From: Centropus unirufus
Taxonomy: Eukaryota > Chordata > Aves > Cuculiformes > Centropidae
DNA: 64,000 nt
Direction of reading: 5' to 3'
Assembly (NCBI GenBank): GCA_013397695.1
Contig: VYZI01000671.1
Location: forward strand, 92,803 to 156,802
How positions within the stretch are numbered: the first letter of the stretch is position 1; every line of letters starts with the position of its first letter. The notes beneath the pieces were generated by a model. The model searched no databases. It was given only the letters and a program-made list of their open reading frames with translations, and was not told the DNA's origin. This document shows, piece by piece, positions 37,101-50,067 of the stretch. The translations under genes and the position numbers were made by a program.

Positions 37101-37659
37101 CCCAGTGGCTCAGCCAAAGCATGGCATGCGCTGCTTTTCCAAGCCATTTTCCTGGAAGTTCCATCCATTCACATGGCTCCAGCAGCCTGCTGGTGGGCTT
37201 GCATGTGCCATCTGCGGCCCACTGCCTTGCTGGCCTCCACCTCATGTTTGACAGGTGCTTTGCACAAAGCAGGCACTTGTAAAGCACTTAAACAAGTGTG
37301 TGTTTAAAAGCGTATTAAAAGTTGTGTTCAGAAATAACAAAGCAACGTGAAAATGTGACCATTGGAGATGCCGAAATCCCTCAGTCCTTGCCATGTCAAA
37401 ATGTATCTTTTCTCCATTGAAATAGGGATACTACATTTAAATTAACCCAGAAAAAAGGGCCTCATGACCTCAACATTATCCTGCCCCCATGGAGCAGCTG
37501 ATGCTGCCCTGTCACCCCCTGGTGTTGCTGGGTCCCTTCTGAGCAGAGACAAGCTGATAGCGGCATCCCCCAGGAGCGATGATTTGGGTTAAAGCTGTTG
37601 AGTGTCATTATCCAGGGTGATGGGACCAAGTTTGGGGTCAGTCCAGTTGGGACAGCAGT
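34146..37659. other. CR1-free intergenic block, partly GC-rich
   Basis: 3.5 kb of unique sequence, more GC-rich with scattered CpGs at 35.9-36.7 kb. Frames of ~100-140 codons occur on both strands with no recognised domain. A poly-A run lies at 36841-36858. No exon with convincing splice sites was identified. Confidence 0.45.
36841..36858. repeat. Poly-A run
   Basis: A homopolymer of about 17 A followed by 'gggaaataaaaa'. It is not attached to a recognisable retroposed gene. Confidence 0.85.
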
Positions 37660-37740
37660 GGAAAGGCAGGGATGTACAGTGCTGCTGTGTTGGGGGACCT
37701 CAACAGGCTGGAGCAATGGACGAGGTGGACCCAGATGAAG
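37660..37740 (+). repeat. CR1 internal scrap (sense)
   Basis: 'gggggacctcaacaggctgg' and 'agcaatggacgaggtgg' resemble the CR1 block encoding the RDLDRL-like motif. It abuts the antisense copy that follows. Confidence 0.5.
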
Positions 37741-38690
37741 TCATAGACGTATAGAATCACTAGACTGGAACAGACCGTTAAGATCATCAAGTCCAACTGT
37801 ACCTGTCCACCACTAAATCAGATCCCCAAGCACTTCATCTACCCATCTTTTAAACACCTCCAGGGATGGTGACTCAACCACCCCCCTAAGCAGCCTGATC
37901 CAACATTTGAGAGCCCTTTTAGCAAAGGGCTTTCCAATCTGAACCTGCCCTGGCACAGCTTGAGGCCATTCCCCCTCATCCTCTCACCTGCCGCTTGGGA
38001 GAAGAGACCAGCACCCACCTCTCTACAACCTCCTTTGGGGTAGTTGTAGGCAGTGATAAGGTTTCCTTCTCCAGATTAAACAACCCAAGTCTCCTCAGTT
38101 AACCCTTGTAAGACTTGTTCTCCACCCCCTTCCCCAGCTTTCTTGCCCTTCTCTGGACACGTTCCAGAATCTCAACATCCTCCTTGTAGAGAGGGGCCCA
38201 GAAATGAACACAGGATTCGAGGTGCAGCCTCCCCAGTGCTGAGTACAGGAGCACAATCACCTCCCTGTCCCTGCTGGCCATGCTGTTTCTGATAAAGGCC
38301 ATGATGCCGTTGGCTTTCTTGGCCACCTGGACACACTGCTGGCCCATGCTCATTCCGTTGTCAACCAACACCTCCAGGTCCTTCTCCTCCGGGCCCCTTT
38401 CCAGCCACTCTTCCCAAAGCCTGGATCTGGGTTGTTGTGTCTCAAGTGCAGGACCTGACATTTGGCTTTGTTGAACCTCATCCCACTGGTCTCAGCCCAC
38501 TGGTCCAGCCTGTCCAGATCCCTTTGAAGATCTTCCCTACCCTCAAGCAGATCAACAGTTCCACCCAGCTCCCTCTCAAATGTAATGACACATGTGAGAG
38601 CTCCGTGCGTGTATGCACACACACAGAGTTTTTCAGCTTCCACTGGAAGTCCAATAGAGGCAAAGACCAAATGGTGGCCCTGGTGGGGCA
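37741..38690 (-). repeat. Long CR1 LINE fragment (antisense)
   Basis: One of the longest copies here (~950 bases). It runs from 'tatagaatcactagactgga' to beyond the 'cctcaagcagatcaacagtt' block and shares with the 62.5-kb copy an upstream stretch containing a (GT)n-like patch. Minus-strand frames of 120-130 codons encode parts of the RT C-terminal region and are separated by frameshifts. Confidence 0.92.
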
Positions 38691-38854
38691 TGGGATAGAG
38701 GACAGTGGGAGGTGACTGGCTCAGGAGCAGATGTGCAGACAAGGATCACATGTCCTGGTGGTTAAGTTAGCTGTTAATCAGCAGCATGGACTTGCAGCAG
38801 AGGCAGCCACCCCTGTGCTGGGCTGTCCCAGCAAGAGCGGAGCCAGAGGGATAA

Positions 38855-39250
38855 GCACTGCTATAATCCCCTCTGTTCTACCTTTGTAAGACCACAGCTG
38901 GATATTGTGTCCAGTTTGAGGCTCCTCAGGCCAAAAAAGGTACTGAAATGAGTCTTCAAAATGGTGGTGAGCTGGAAAATGGGATGTCTGAGGACAAGCT
39001 AAGAGTACTGGGTCTGATCAGCCTGGAGAAAAGAAAGGGAAGGTCCTAACGGTATGTGCAACTGCCTTATGGGAGATTTACAGAGAATGTGGTCCAGGAG
39101 CTTCTCAAAAGCACACAATGAAAGGACAAGTTGCAGTCAGAAAAATTTCAACTGGCTATGAAATAAAAAAGTCTCCAAGACAAACACTGGCACAGGGAGC
39201 TGGTGGGATCTCCACTTTTGGTGATAACTCAGCTGGACAGGGCCCTACGT
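38855..39250 (+). repeat. Old, diverged CR1 fragment (sense)
   Basis: Weak but continuous similarity to sense CR1: 'aagaccacagctggatattg', 'gtctgatcagcctggagaaa', 'cactggcacagggagctggt' and 'ctggacagggccct'. It is much more decayed than its neighbours. Confidence 0.65.
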
Positions 39251-41671
39251 AGCTTCAGCCAGTATCAAAACTGGCCCCACTCCTTGACCTCCTGAAGTAC
39301 CTTGAACCTTTGTTGCCCCACAATTGCACAACTCATGCTTGAGATATCCATCAGTTCCCCCTTGCTCAACGTCTCCCACACCTTCATGCTCACTGGTGGC
39401 CAGGAGACACTGCCATCCTCCCATCCTCCCCAGGAGAGCACTCTGCCTCCAGGATGAGGGGGCAGAAGAGGGTGTGAAGGTCTTGGAGGAGCTGAGACCC
39501 AGCAATATCCAAATGGACCCTGTACAGCGCCATCTCATGCCCTAGGGACATCCCAGGGCAGCTGGCAGGCAATGCTGGGATTCCCACCCTCTGGGAAGGC
39601 AATGGGACACCCCTCAGAGCCAAAAAAGGCCACCAGGCCCCTCTGCAGAGGCAGGGAGATTAAGAAATTGCTCTAGAAGACTTAGATGTGAAGAAGCTGA
39701 GAGTTAGGAATGAAATAACAATTTACCTCCCTATGCCTTAATCAATTTATAGAACAGGGCTTCTCATTTTCATAGAATCACAGAATGGTTTAAGTCAGAA
39801 GAGACTTTAAAGATCACCCAGTTCCAACCCTAATTTTCTGTACCTTTCCCCTGCCCTCTACTGCCATAGCCCCATGTTGTACTGGTGGCACACAGCAACC
39901 ACACACAATATCCTCTATTTTCTCTTTTCCTGGTAGCAAGAAGAAACCAGGGTGGTTTATGTGGCTGGTCACCAAGATCTCCAAGTAACAGACCAGGTCA
40001 AAGGGAGCTGTTCAGCCTTAAAAATGAACTTTGCGCTGCTTGGATGGACCTTGGGTGGAAGAGCTCCAAATAAGCCATAAATTATGGGAAACTCCTCCAC
40101 AGTGCTGGGACCTGCAGAAATACGGTGCGCACCATATGCTATGTTCCACCTCCGCAGTGCATTACATAGGAAGGAGGGGTTTCCTAATGACACATACCAA
40201 AAAAGAAAAAAACTTTCTGGTATTTTGGTCTTGGACTACACCCAAGGATTGTCTCAGAAATAGCTTTCTCAGCTTACGGGAGTTCAAGGCGCAGATTCCC
40301 CACCAGCAACATGCCTCTTGCCCTGGTTCCCACAAGCTTTTGACTCACTTGAGCCAGTTAACAGTGGACTTCCTTCCTTGGACTTTCTAAGGAGGCTTTG
40401 AACAGAGGACAGATTGCCCTCCTGTAGCATTTCAAGGTAATCTGGGTGAAAGGAGAAGGTGCTTGTGGCGTCCTAAGGCTCACAGGACTCTTCTCTGGTT
40501 GGGGCATGGGGTTGTTCGCTTACTCCTTGTCAGGACTGGCTGTGTCTCTCTCCCATTAAGCACAGCTTAGATAAACCTATTAAAGCCAACCTCTTGTGCT
40601 TGGTGTAGCTGGAAAGGGCATTATGGGATGAGAGAAGATCACCCCAAGGTGTGCAAGAGAAACTCCTACCACACATAAGGCACAGCACGGACCGGGAAGA
40701 CTCAGCAGGTCCTTCTAGGGCTCAGGGTACCCCTTTGGACAAATGCTGTCTGCAACTAAGTTTTACGGTTGCACCAGTGACCTAGAGGTAGGCGGGATGT
40801 AGCTAAGGGTCACCCATCCACCACAAAGAAGAACCTGGAGTTTTAATGAGGATGGGACTGTTAAAGGCTATGGAAATGCAATAGCATCTCTATGTGAGGT
40901 CATCTAAGGCCCTAGTGGTGTTGATGGTGGGTGCAAGTTGGAGAAGGAGATACCCCCCCAGAGGAGCATCCTGTGTGTTTGGTAGCCAACAGAAGATATT
41001 TCTCTCAAGTAAAACCCACTGGCCAAGAAGATGAGGCCATCAAGGAGCCATTTTGGCCCCCACTGGTGGTGATGCTGATGAGCCACTGCCCTCCCCGTGC
41101 CTCAGTTTCCCCAGCTGAGAAGGAGAGAAGACTCCCTTTGTGAGGAGCATTGAGATGCGAGGATGAAAAACGTGTTCACATCCTTGGATATTATGTAAGA
41201 AACAATACAGAATCACCTTACAAAGAGCATAATTTTATCAATGGATCTTTTGTCCATTGGTTAGAGAACTGCTGCAAAACCTCATCTTCTGCTGGGGTGA
41301 GCTCCTACAGGCACCGTTTGCCTTCTCCTGGTCTTTAAAGACCAGCTGGTGATGTACGAGCATGTACCACCTCAGCTGGGGCTCCAAAAGGCTACAGACC
41401 CTAAAAACTGCAGTACAAGCAAAAATCAAGGCAACATAACTCAAGGAGCCAAGAGCAGGACTAGCAGGAAAACCAGACCCTGAAGCATCTTTCCCCACCT
41501 CTGTTGCCCTGAGTTGGGAAGGAGGCTCAGGATGGGACTGGCCAGAAGGTCCCACAGCATACAGGGATTTCTATTAGGAAGAAGCGAAACCACCGATAGT
41601 TTAATCCCAAGCTCCCTGGAGATTCATTTGCACCATCCCATGCGGCGGGGGATGATTTATGCTGGCAAAGT
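39251..41671. other. Unique intergenic sequence
   Basis: About 2.4 kb of unique sequence interrupted only by a CR1 scrap at 39770. No gene or exon is recognised. Confidence 0.45.
39770..39835 (-). repeat. CR1 3'-terminal scrap (antisense)
   Basis: 'catagaatcacagaatggtt' followed by 'aaagatcacccagttccaac', the last ~65 bases of an antisense CR1. Confidence 0.85.
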
Positions 41672-44056
41672 GTGCACAAACTGTCTCCAAATAGGGATGT
41701 CGTGTCTCTTACCACCATCAGGAAAGGCAATACAGGAATGTTAGGTCGTGGCAAATGCATTCACCACCCAAATAATGAGGAAAGGGCAGAAAAAAAAAGA
41801 GCAGGAGAGAGAGGGGTGGGAGCAGAGGTGGATCCAAGCAGAGGGAGGGGGTCTGCAAAGAGCCAGCAAGCAGCCAAACTAAAACCATCCGGCAAGATAA
41901 CAAAGTGGAGGGGAGATAAAAAAAAGAAAGAGAACAAAAAAGTAACATACAGAGAAGCGTTGGACTCGGTCCTTTGCAAAAACGTCCCATCCTTCCCCGT
42001 GGAGGCATGCAGAGCTGCAGGCAGCGCCCGTTCTTGCCCATCAATGCGGGCAGAGCTCCCCACAGCCCGTGGCTTTTCCTCCCCTCCCGCCCCTTCGAAC
42101 CGAGCTCTCTTCCCGCTGCACCAGCCTGGAGATGATGACGTGGAGACCTCCACTGGGACAGCTTCCCAAGACAGGAGGGCTCCTCCAAGTCCGATGCTGA
42201 AAACCCATTGTTCCTGGGACAGCGAGGATTACTCTCCCTTCCTTTTACTTTATCATCATAAACTCAAAAAAAGTTCATATAAAAATGAGGACGTGGCCAT
42301 GCTTTCAGGAGCCAAGAGCGATGCTGCTGGAAAAATCAAATCATTCAAATAGCTGAAGGCTTTAGGGCTAAAAATAGCTATAAGAGAACTCCTTGGTGCA
42401 GGAGAGCGGAGGCGGAAAGTGGAGGTGCTGCTATGGGATAAGATGGGATTTTTCCTTCTTGTTTAGGTTTTCTTTTCCGCTCTGCTCAAACAGGGGTAAA
42501 GCAGGAAGGAAAGGCGGCTGCAAGCTCGACCTGTCCTTACAGCTACAGTAAAACCTTGCTACATAAAGAAATCTTTTTTTTCCCCTCGATTTTTATGTCA
42601 AAACGAACAACCCAAAGCAGTGCCTATGGCTAACATCTTACATTTTTGGTATTTTATATTGGCTGGGGGCTCCCTCCAGCCCCATCCCTGACTCTCTTCG
42701 TCCCTTTGCTCCCTTCCCAGCCCTGCTTTTCACAGCAGGGGGGGGCAGCTGGAAGCATCCCCCTCCTCTGCGGATAACAGCTGGAAGGGAAAACAGCTGG
42801 AAGGGTACATAGAGGACATTTTCTTCCTCGTCCAGCCCCTCCTGCTCTTGACCACAGGGTTTTGCCCCCCATGCCACTTGAAAAGTGTGTGTTTGGGGGG
42901 GGGGTGTTACCCCACAGCAGAACACAGCACGCAGGGATTAAATAATTGCTGGATCCGGAGGCTGCGACCTTTGGCGCGTTGTTATCTGTTCCTTCGCCTT
43001 GCCAGCTCGCATGATTTTATGGCTGATCTCACAATAATTGATGTTTTCCTTAAAGGCCCCATGCTGCAAGGCGAGATTTGCCTCTCGGGGGTTCAAGTCA
43101 GCAAGGTTTGGCTCACTGCAATTAAAGCCCTTCCCCAAAATTGAGCAACCCCGGTATAGAAGTGACCGCTAAACCACTGAGATCCTTCTATCTCCTAATC
43201 ATTTGGGGACACAATGTTGTATTTCTAAAGCCCAGGTTCCAGATGTTTGGCTAGGTGCACCCCACCAGCCATGCGAGCCATGCCCAGGCACACACACAGC
43301 TTTCTTTTGTGTCCTGCAAACAAGACAGTGACCTCGGTGCACTTAAAAAATGAAAAACAAACAAGGAGCACATCCCTCGGCATTTCTGAAGCAGCATCTG
43401 CCATGTGAAACCGCTCAAAATAACTTATTTCCCCCGGTTTTAAGGGGAAGGGATGTCCTTGCTCAATGCAGCTGGGATGGGGCAGCCAAGTTTTCAACCT
43501 CTTATTTAATTTTTCAAGTGTGTTTCTTCTCTCCAGCTGCTTTCAGGCAGGAATGAACTGGAAAACAGCCTGGCTGACTGCAGGGGGATGCATTCCCAGA
43601 AGGGGTTTTCAAGAGGAAACTAGCTCCTAGGATGCTCCAGGGATGGAGGAGGAGGGAGAAGGGAGGCATTGCCGCAGCACTTGCTCCTGCAGCTGGTGCT
43701 GACCTTGACATGGTCACAGGCCAAAAACTTCAGCCCAAATTGGAGGTTTTCAAGCACATTCTGGGTGGTAAGAAAATCACCTCACCAGAAACTGTTTAGG
43801 AAAACCCTTTTTTAGGTACCCAGCTTGAAAACAACCTTAACTCTGCTTCTAAAAATTCTCAGCCTTGCTCTGTTTCAGACCCAGAAGAAAATCTCACTCA
43901 GCCTTGTTTAGAACAGCTTTAGACAAAACCCTGGATCAAATTTTCAGGGATTGCCCAGAGTTGGATTTTCACAGCTTAAGCATGACTTAATTCAAAACAT
44001 TTTATAGGCATGAAAAATATTAACATCATTTTCCTCACTCTTTATGTTGACTTCAT
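41672..44056. other. CR1-free block with GC-rich and MEF2-like sequence
   Basis: Unique sequence, GC-richer than its surroundings at 41.9-43.1 kb. It contains a perfect MEF2-type site (CTAAAAATAG, 42368-42377) followed by 'ctataagag'. A 226-codon plus frame (41672-42352) lacks recognisable domains, good start context or splice context and is low in complexity; I do not call it a gene. The stretch could be a regulatory element. Confidence 0.35.
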
Positions 44057-44395
44057 ATCATAGAGTCATAGAATGGCTTGAGCTGGAAGGGACCTTAAAG
44101 ACCATCCAGTTCCAAGCCTCCACCATGGGCAGGAACACTTCCCACTGGAACAGGTTGCTCAAAGCCTCATCCAACCTGGCTTTGAAGACTTCCAGGGATT
44201 GGGCATCCATGACTTCTCAGAGCAACCTGTGCCAGTCAGTGCCTCGCCACTCTCACAGGAAAATATTTCTTCCTGGTATTCAACCTGAATCTCCCCTCCT
44301 TCTGCTTAAAAACATCCCCCCTCATCCCATCCCTGCATTCCCTGATGAAAAGCCCCTTCCTAGCTTTCTTGTAGGCACCCTTTAAGTACTGGAAA
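44057..44395 (-). repeat. CR1 LINE fragment (antisense)
   Basis: Antisense CR1 from 'catagagtcatagaatggct' to 'ctttaagtactggaa', with the 'cttccagggattgggcatcc' block. Confidence 0.92.
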
Positions 44396-44407
44396 GAATA
44401 AGTGAAA

Positions 44408-44452
44408 TAGAAAAAAATATACTATATATAATATATCAAAATATATTACAAA
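44408..44452. repeat. AT-rich, TATA-repeat patch
   Basis: 'actatatataatatatcaaa' and adjoining sequence are low-complexity A/T directly after a CR1 copy. Confidence 0.8.
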
Positions 44453-45124
44453 GATCAATGAAAGAGTGACATTAGCCACCCCCAAGATGGGGCACAGAGC
44501 ATCCTTTTGTCCCCAAATCCACATTTTCTCCCTATGATATTCCCAGAGTCACATATCAGTAGGGAGGTGATCGGGTGAGCCATACCTTTCACAGCCAGGA
44601 AAAAAAGGTGCCTCTGACCTGTGGGTCCTCACCGCATAACCGGAGACCTTCACAGGGGGGAAAGCCCTGCAGCACAAGCAGCCACAAGCCCTGCAACAAA
44701 GCCAAGGAGGAGGCGATTATTCCCGGGCATCTCTCTGCCAGGCACAATACGGCAGCTTTTCAGTGCCCACGCTCAATGGCATCATTGTCCCCTCTGGAGC
44801 TGCAGCTCCTGCATGCAGTGACACTGGGTGAAGCTTCTGCTCTTCTCCAAGCTCCCAAAGGCGTTGTGCCACCACTAGGGAGGACCAGGACACTTTTTTT
44901 TTCCTCCCAGGGCAGGATAACAGACCTGGGGACAGGACAGATGACAGTTTTTTCTTGCCATTACACTGTCACCTGGTGCGAGTTTCCTGTGTGAGAGCAA
45001 GAAAATGGGATCTTAGATAAAATACACCGGGGATACAAAGATGATGGGGCAATTGGTTGGGCATTGGGTGTTAACAGCTCACTGATAAAACGGAGGGATG
45101 CTCTGTATTTTGTAGGGATCCTTC
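44453..45124. other. Unique intergenic sequence
   Basis: About 0.7 kb. A 139-codon plus frame (44575-44994) has no recognised features. No gene is seen. Confidence 0.4.
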
Positions 45125-45500
45125 CAGGGACTTGGTATCTGGAGAAGCTGGAGAAGATCCAGTGGTGGCCATCAAAATGGTCAGAGCTGGAGGATGGCAC
45201 GCGTGAGGGAGGATGATCTGGGTCTGATCAGGTTGGAGAAGAGCAGAGGGGCCCTTATTGAAAAATACAACTATTAAATGGGAAGGCGGAGAGAAAATAG
45301 AACCAAGCGCTTCTCTGAGACACCCAAGGACCGCAGAGACAGCCAGTTTGCTGCAGCCGATATGAAAGGACACGAAAAAAGATCCTCTTGGTCTTTCAAA
45401 ACACCACGAGGGGCTGCAAGAAGACCAGTGAAATTTCTTCCCTATGACCAAGGTGGATAGGATTAGGGGGATCAGGCTGGATTTAACTGTAAAACTAGCA
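45125..45500 (+). repeat. Old, diverged CR1 fragment (sense)
   Basis: Faint sense CR1 blocks: 'gagaagctggagaagatcca', 'gtctgatcaggttggagaag' and 'ggtggataggattagggg'. It is comparable in decay to the copy at 38855. Confidence 0.5.
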
Positions 45501-46067
45501 AAGACCCCAGAGCTGCTACCACAGCGGTGTTGTCTGCGGGTAAGGAGCAGTGCTTAAAGCTGAGGGGTTGAAGCTGCAAGTGTGATGGCCCCAAAGAGCA
45601 GCAACATCCATGCTTCAGAGTGTAGATGAGGCAAAAAACCACGATGAATTTTAAAATATGTATAATATATTGGGAAAAAGAAGTATGGAAAAGCTGCTGT
45701 GACAGAGCCAGGTGGTGCTGGGAATTAAAGGGTGTGTGGGCAGCACCTGGGAGCCCCGGGCCAGGAGGAGGGAATGCTCAGCTTGGGTTTGAAGCCACAA
45801 GGATGTCTGTGCTGGCCGAGAGAACTGTAGGCATTATGGCTTGCTGGTCTCCGCAGGTCAAGCTACCGTAATAATTAGCAATCAGATACTGAATCGATGG
45901 AACATGTCAGATCGTTCTCTTCGCTCAGGGGAACGGCCTGACAAGCTCTCTCACCCCACGGTCACCAGCTGTGGCTCCTTGGGGAAGGCAATTGCCTCAC
46001 CAGCGTTGGCAGCCACACCACTCTTCTTTTCTTTTTCCTTTTCCACCTGGATCCACATGTCCTATAG
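45501..46067. other. Unique intergenic sequence
   Basis: About 0.6 kb with no gene or repeat recognised. Confidence 0.4.
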
Positions 46068-46560
46068 ACTTATAGAATGCCAGGTTGGAAGGGACCTCAA
46101 GGATCATCTGGGCCAACCTTTTAGGTTATCGATAGGTTAAAAGAGGTGGCCCAGCACCCTGTGAAGCCGAGCCTTCAAAGTGTCTAGTGTGGAAGGATCT
46201 ACCATTTCCCTGGGTAGATTATTCCAATGTTTGACTCTTTCCATGGTGAAAATTTTTCTTCTGGAATCGAAAAAGAATCTCCCCAGGAGCAACGTACACC
46301 CATTACCCCTTGCGTTTTCCATGTGACTCCTCGTAAAACGTCTCCATCCTCTTGGCAGACACCCTTTATGTACCAGTACTTGGTAATAAGGTCTCCCCTA
46401 AGCCTTCTCTCAAGGCTGAACAAACCCAGTTCTCAGCCTTACTTTGTATGGTAGGTTTTCTAGTCTTCCCATCATCTTAGGGGCTCTTCCCTGAACCCTC
46501 TGCAGCATGGCTGCATCTTTGTATAATTAGGACCAAAACTGAAGGCCAGGTGGGGCTTCA
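46068..46560 (-). repeat. CR1 LINE fragment (antisense), older subfamily
   Basis: The terminus 'tagaatgccaggttggaagg' and 'ggatcatctgggccaacctt' differ from the common type and suggest a separate, older CR1 subfamily. It runs ~490 bases with decayed RT C-terminal frames. Confidence 0.85.
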
Positions 46561-46976
46561 CAAGCACCAAGTAGAGTGGGATGATGCCTTCTTAGCATTG
46601 TTTTCTCTCTCTGGTCCTTGCCACCATGGTTGGGAGGCATCCATAGGACTACCACCATGTTCAAAAGCAAGTGGTGCAGCTCAAGAATCCTGCACTTCCA
46701 ACCTGAAAAAAATATGTTTCCCCATTTTTTTTTCATCCTGTACATAAGTTCATCTGGGCCAGCGCATCGCTGATTGTAACAGGGGGGACTGGAGCATCAC
46801 ACTTGGCTTTTTGGAGAGTTTTCCTAGGAGGGCTCAATCCTCATCACCTCTGCGCTGGCTTAGGGAGCCAGGGCCCCACTCTGGGCCTGGATGCCCACCG
46901 GGAATGTGCTTCGTTTTCCATCAGCAAGATTTGCTTAATAGCAAATGGAAGCAGAAAGCCCAGTGATTCAAGGGAA

Positions 46977-47150
46977 TATCATGGAATGGTTTGGGTTGAG
47001 AGGAACCTTAAGGCTTATCCAGTTCCAACGATCCTGCCATGGGCAGGGACATCTCCCAATGGATCAGGTTGCTCAAAGCCTCATCCATCCTGGCGTTGAA
47101 CACCTCCAGGGATGGGGCAACCATGACTTCTCTGTCACACCTGTGCCAGT
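46977..47150 (-). repeat. CR1 3'-end fragment (antisense)
   Basis: 'catggaatggtttgggttga' to 'ttctctgtcacacctgtgcc', about 170 bases of an antisense CR1 end. Confidence 0.88.
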
Positions 47151-49873
47151 TTGTATATGAATATACAATTTAATATCTACAGCGTAATGCTGGACTGAGG
47201 ACTTGGCACTGCAGGGCTGATAGCAGAGGGATGGCCGCCTTGTCCTTCCCTGCACCCATTCAACCCAGCTCACAGGTGTCTCGTCCCCATGTAGGTTCAA
47301 TAAAATAATCCCCTTTACAGGATATTGAAAAAAAGTATATATCTTTGCCACACTCAGCCTGGGGACTGGAGTTTTGCCTTTGCTGCCTCTCTTGTGTTTT
47401 ATTGCCTCCTTGCATCTTTGGCAGCTGGGAGAGGGAAAGAATCAGCTCAGAAAACATCCTGTTCCTCCTTTTGTGTCTGGGGAGAAAGAAATCAGGCATC
47501 AGGATGGGGATGCATCCCCGATTTCACAGGCGTCCGGTTGTACCAGTTACCGCTGCACGCAATTGGAATTGCAGATGGCTTCTGGCTATTTACAGGGCTG
47601 GAGCCACATCCCGGACAAGAAGAGTCACAGCTGCTATTGTTGGAATAAGATGAGCCTATACTGGATTCCCTATTTTTATTTTTTTTTTGCCCAGTTTTGG
47701 AGCCTGGGAGCAGGGCTGAGCTCAAGAAATGAAGAGCGTGGTGTTGATGCCAGCATTTCACCCTGGCTGATGCTCCTCATGGTGCGTGCCACCCTGCCCA
47801 GAGCCAGTCAGGTTTATGGATTGGCATCCTGCGCTCTCCAGGGATGACACAGTTGCACATCCAGTCGATGAGGCTGACCCAAATACAGGACCCAGCAAGT
47901 CCGGCACATCCCAGCTCCTCGTCCAGCTGCAAGGGCAGCTCTTATCCTTGTGTCGCTGATGGAGCTGGAGACACCACAGCTCTTAGAAGCACCTTGGAGC
48001 TTCACCCACCGATGAGATGCACATCAATACCCTGTGCTGGAGAGAATTCAGTCCTCTCCCACATCTTGCTTCCCAGCAGCAGAACGGTCAGGAAAAACAA
48101 ACCTTGGAGGAGTAACGTCTTAGGCAAGGAATGCCAGCATGGGTTTGGTCAGGTCCCATCCGGGTCAATTAGCCTAAGTGATGATTATTAGCTCTTTCAT
48201 GGGACCTACCTGTGGTTGGTGCTGGTGGTGCTGGTGGGTGTCTCGGCACGAAGCAGCAGGGATGTGGTGGTCACCTCAACGTCCTGCTGGAGAGCACAAA
48301 ATGAGCATCAGCAGCCCTGAGTGGGTCAGCATCCCTGGGCAGAGACCACATCACCCAACCTAAAACCAGTTTCAGCTGCCCCCCCACCAAAAAGAAGCTC
48401 TCCCTCAGCCAGGGAAAGCCATTCCCAGCCCTCCTCCCTCTGGCTTCTGCAAGCACCCTCCTCATCCTCTCTAGCACAAATTCACCCAGCTTCACATGGC
48501 TCATGGGATGCCAGAAGATTTTGTACCATAGCAGGTTGGGGAGTGCTGGGAAGTCTCACCCCATGACTCTGCTCTGGATGGGTGACCCCAGGGAGAGGGA
48601 CCACAACTCAACATCCCTGAAATAAGGCTTGTGGATCCTGTTTGAAGCCATGCAGGCTAAGGGGGGACTACCTAGAAGAGCTTTGCTGCACACTGATGGA
48701 AATACGGGCACCGAGTATAGCAAAAAAATAGTGGCTTTTGGCCTGAAAAGCTTCCTCAAACCTCTCAGCCATGCCATGCCAGGCAGCGCCAACCCTGCTG
48801 ATATGCTGCATGACCTCTCTGGAAGGTCCTAACTGCATGGGAGGAATCCAGCCCAGCTTGCAATATGGTTTTTCTCCCCCTATAACTACCTCTGACAGCA
48901 CTCGAGTCACTCTAGCTGCAGCCCTACCCATCATGCACCATCCCCGTGCCCTGATGTGACCACATCCCATCACACTTTGGCACCCGGGATGTTAAATCCT
49001 GCTGCTCGCTGCTGGAAGCACCCACACAGACCGAGATGAACACCAACAAGCAAGCACAAAAACCATGGTTATTCCTACTTCTTTTTTTTTTTTTTTGCCT
49101 CGTTACTTATTTTATACGCTGGCCGCCCAATTATTTCCCAGGCCAGCTCTGCCCTGTGGTGCCTTTTTGCAATCACATGGAAGGAAGCAAGCTTGAAAAT
49201 CAGGGATGCCTCCAAAAGCACTGAGATGCCAAGGAAAGACACAGCAAGGACAAGCCTCTGGACCATGGGATCATCGGTCGGGGGTGATGCTGGTAGGAGC
49301 CACAGGCAGATTGGCTTTGGGCTAATTTGTCTCCTTGAAATTGTCCTGGAGTGCGCCTCCAGCCTTTTCCCAGGATAATTTGGGCTTCCCCAAGGGCACT
49401 GGCTTTAGGAACTGCCTGCCCTCATGCATCCCTGTATGATGTCCTTCCCAGGCAGCATCTTGGTGCCGTTGGGTCAGAGCAGAGGTCACCGCTGCATTTA
49501 AATCCAGTGACCCCACGTTTGCCCCTTGAAGCCATATTTCTATTGCCAAAGACCCTGAATGAGCAGAAGGGTGGGAAAAGTGATGAGTTCCTGCCCCAAA
49601 AGCAGTGTGTCAGCCCGCGTTCAGGAAAACAGAAGAGTAAGCCTGCAAAGCTCTTGTGCTGAAGCAAAAGTGCGCTTTTTTTGGCATCAGCTCCAAAATC
49701 AGTTCCCAAGCTGGGGAGGGCCCCTAGGGCAGGTTTTAACCCAGCTCTTCCCCAGTGCGGCTCCTCATATCATCCCACACACCCTTCTCATGGGCATTAT
49801 CCTTCCTTCTCCACCATCACCCTCCTGCAGGGATGTAGGATGGGGCGCTGCTATGCTTCCCAAAGCTGAAAAC
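47151..49873. other. CR1-free intergenic block
   Basis: 2.7 kb of unique sequence with a poly-T run at 49080-49096. Frames up to ~157 codons occur with no recognised domain. It ends at an assembly gap. Confidence 0.45.
49080..49096. repeat. Poly-T run
   Basis: A homopolymer of about 15 T after 'ctacttc'; no adjacent retroposed gene is seen. Confidence 0.85.
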
Positions 49874-50067
49874 NNNNNNNNNNNNNNNNNNNNNNNNNNN
49901 NNNNNNNNNNNNNNNNNNNNNNNNNNNNNNNNNNNNNNNNNNNNNNNNNNNNNNNNNNNNNNNNNNNNNNNNNNNNNNNNNNNNNNNNNNNNNNNNNNNN
50001 NNNNNNNNNNNNNNNNNNNNNNNNNNNNNNNNNNNNNNNNNNNNNNNNNNNNNNNNNNNNNNNNNNN
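49874..50067. other. Assembly gap (194 N)
   Basis: A run of N between unique sequences. Unlike the other gap it is not flanked by a simple repeat, so its cause is not visible. Frames spanning it are artefacts. Confidence 0.99.

Noticed and set aside
41672..42352. 226-codon plus-strand frame
   Set aside because: It has no recognisable domain, is Lys/Ser/Pro-rich and shows no promoter or splice context. Chance in a GC-rich stretch is more likely.
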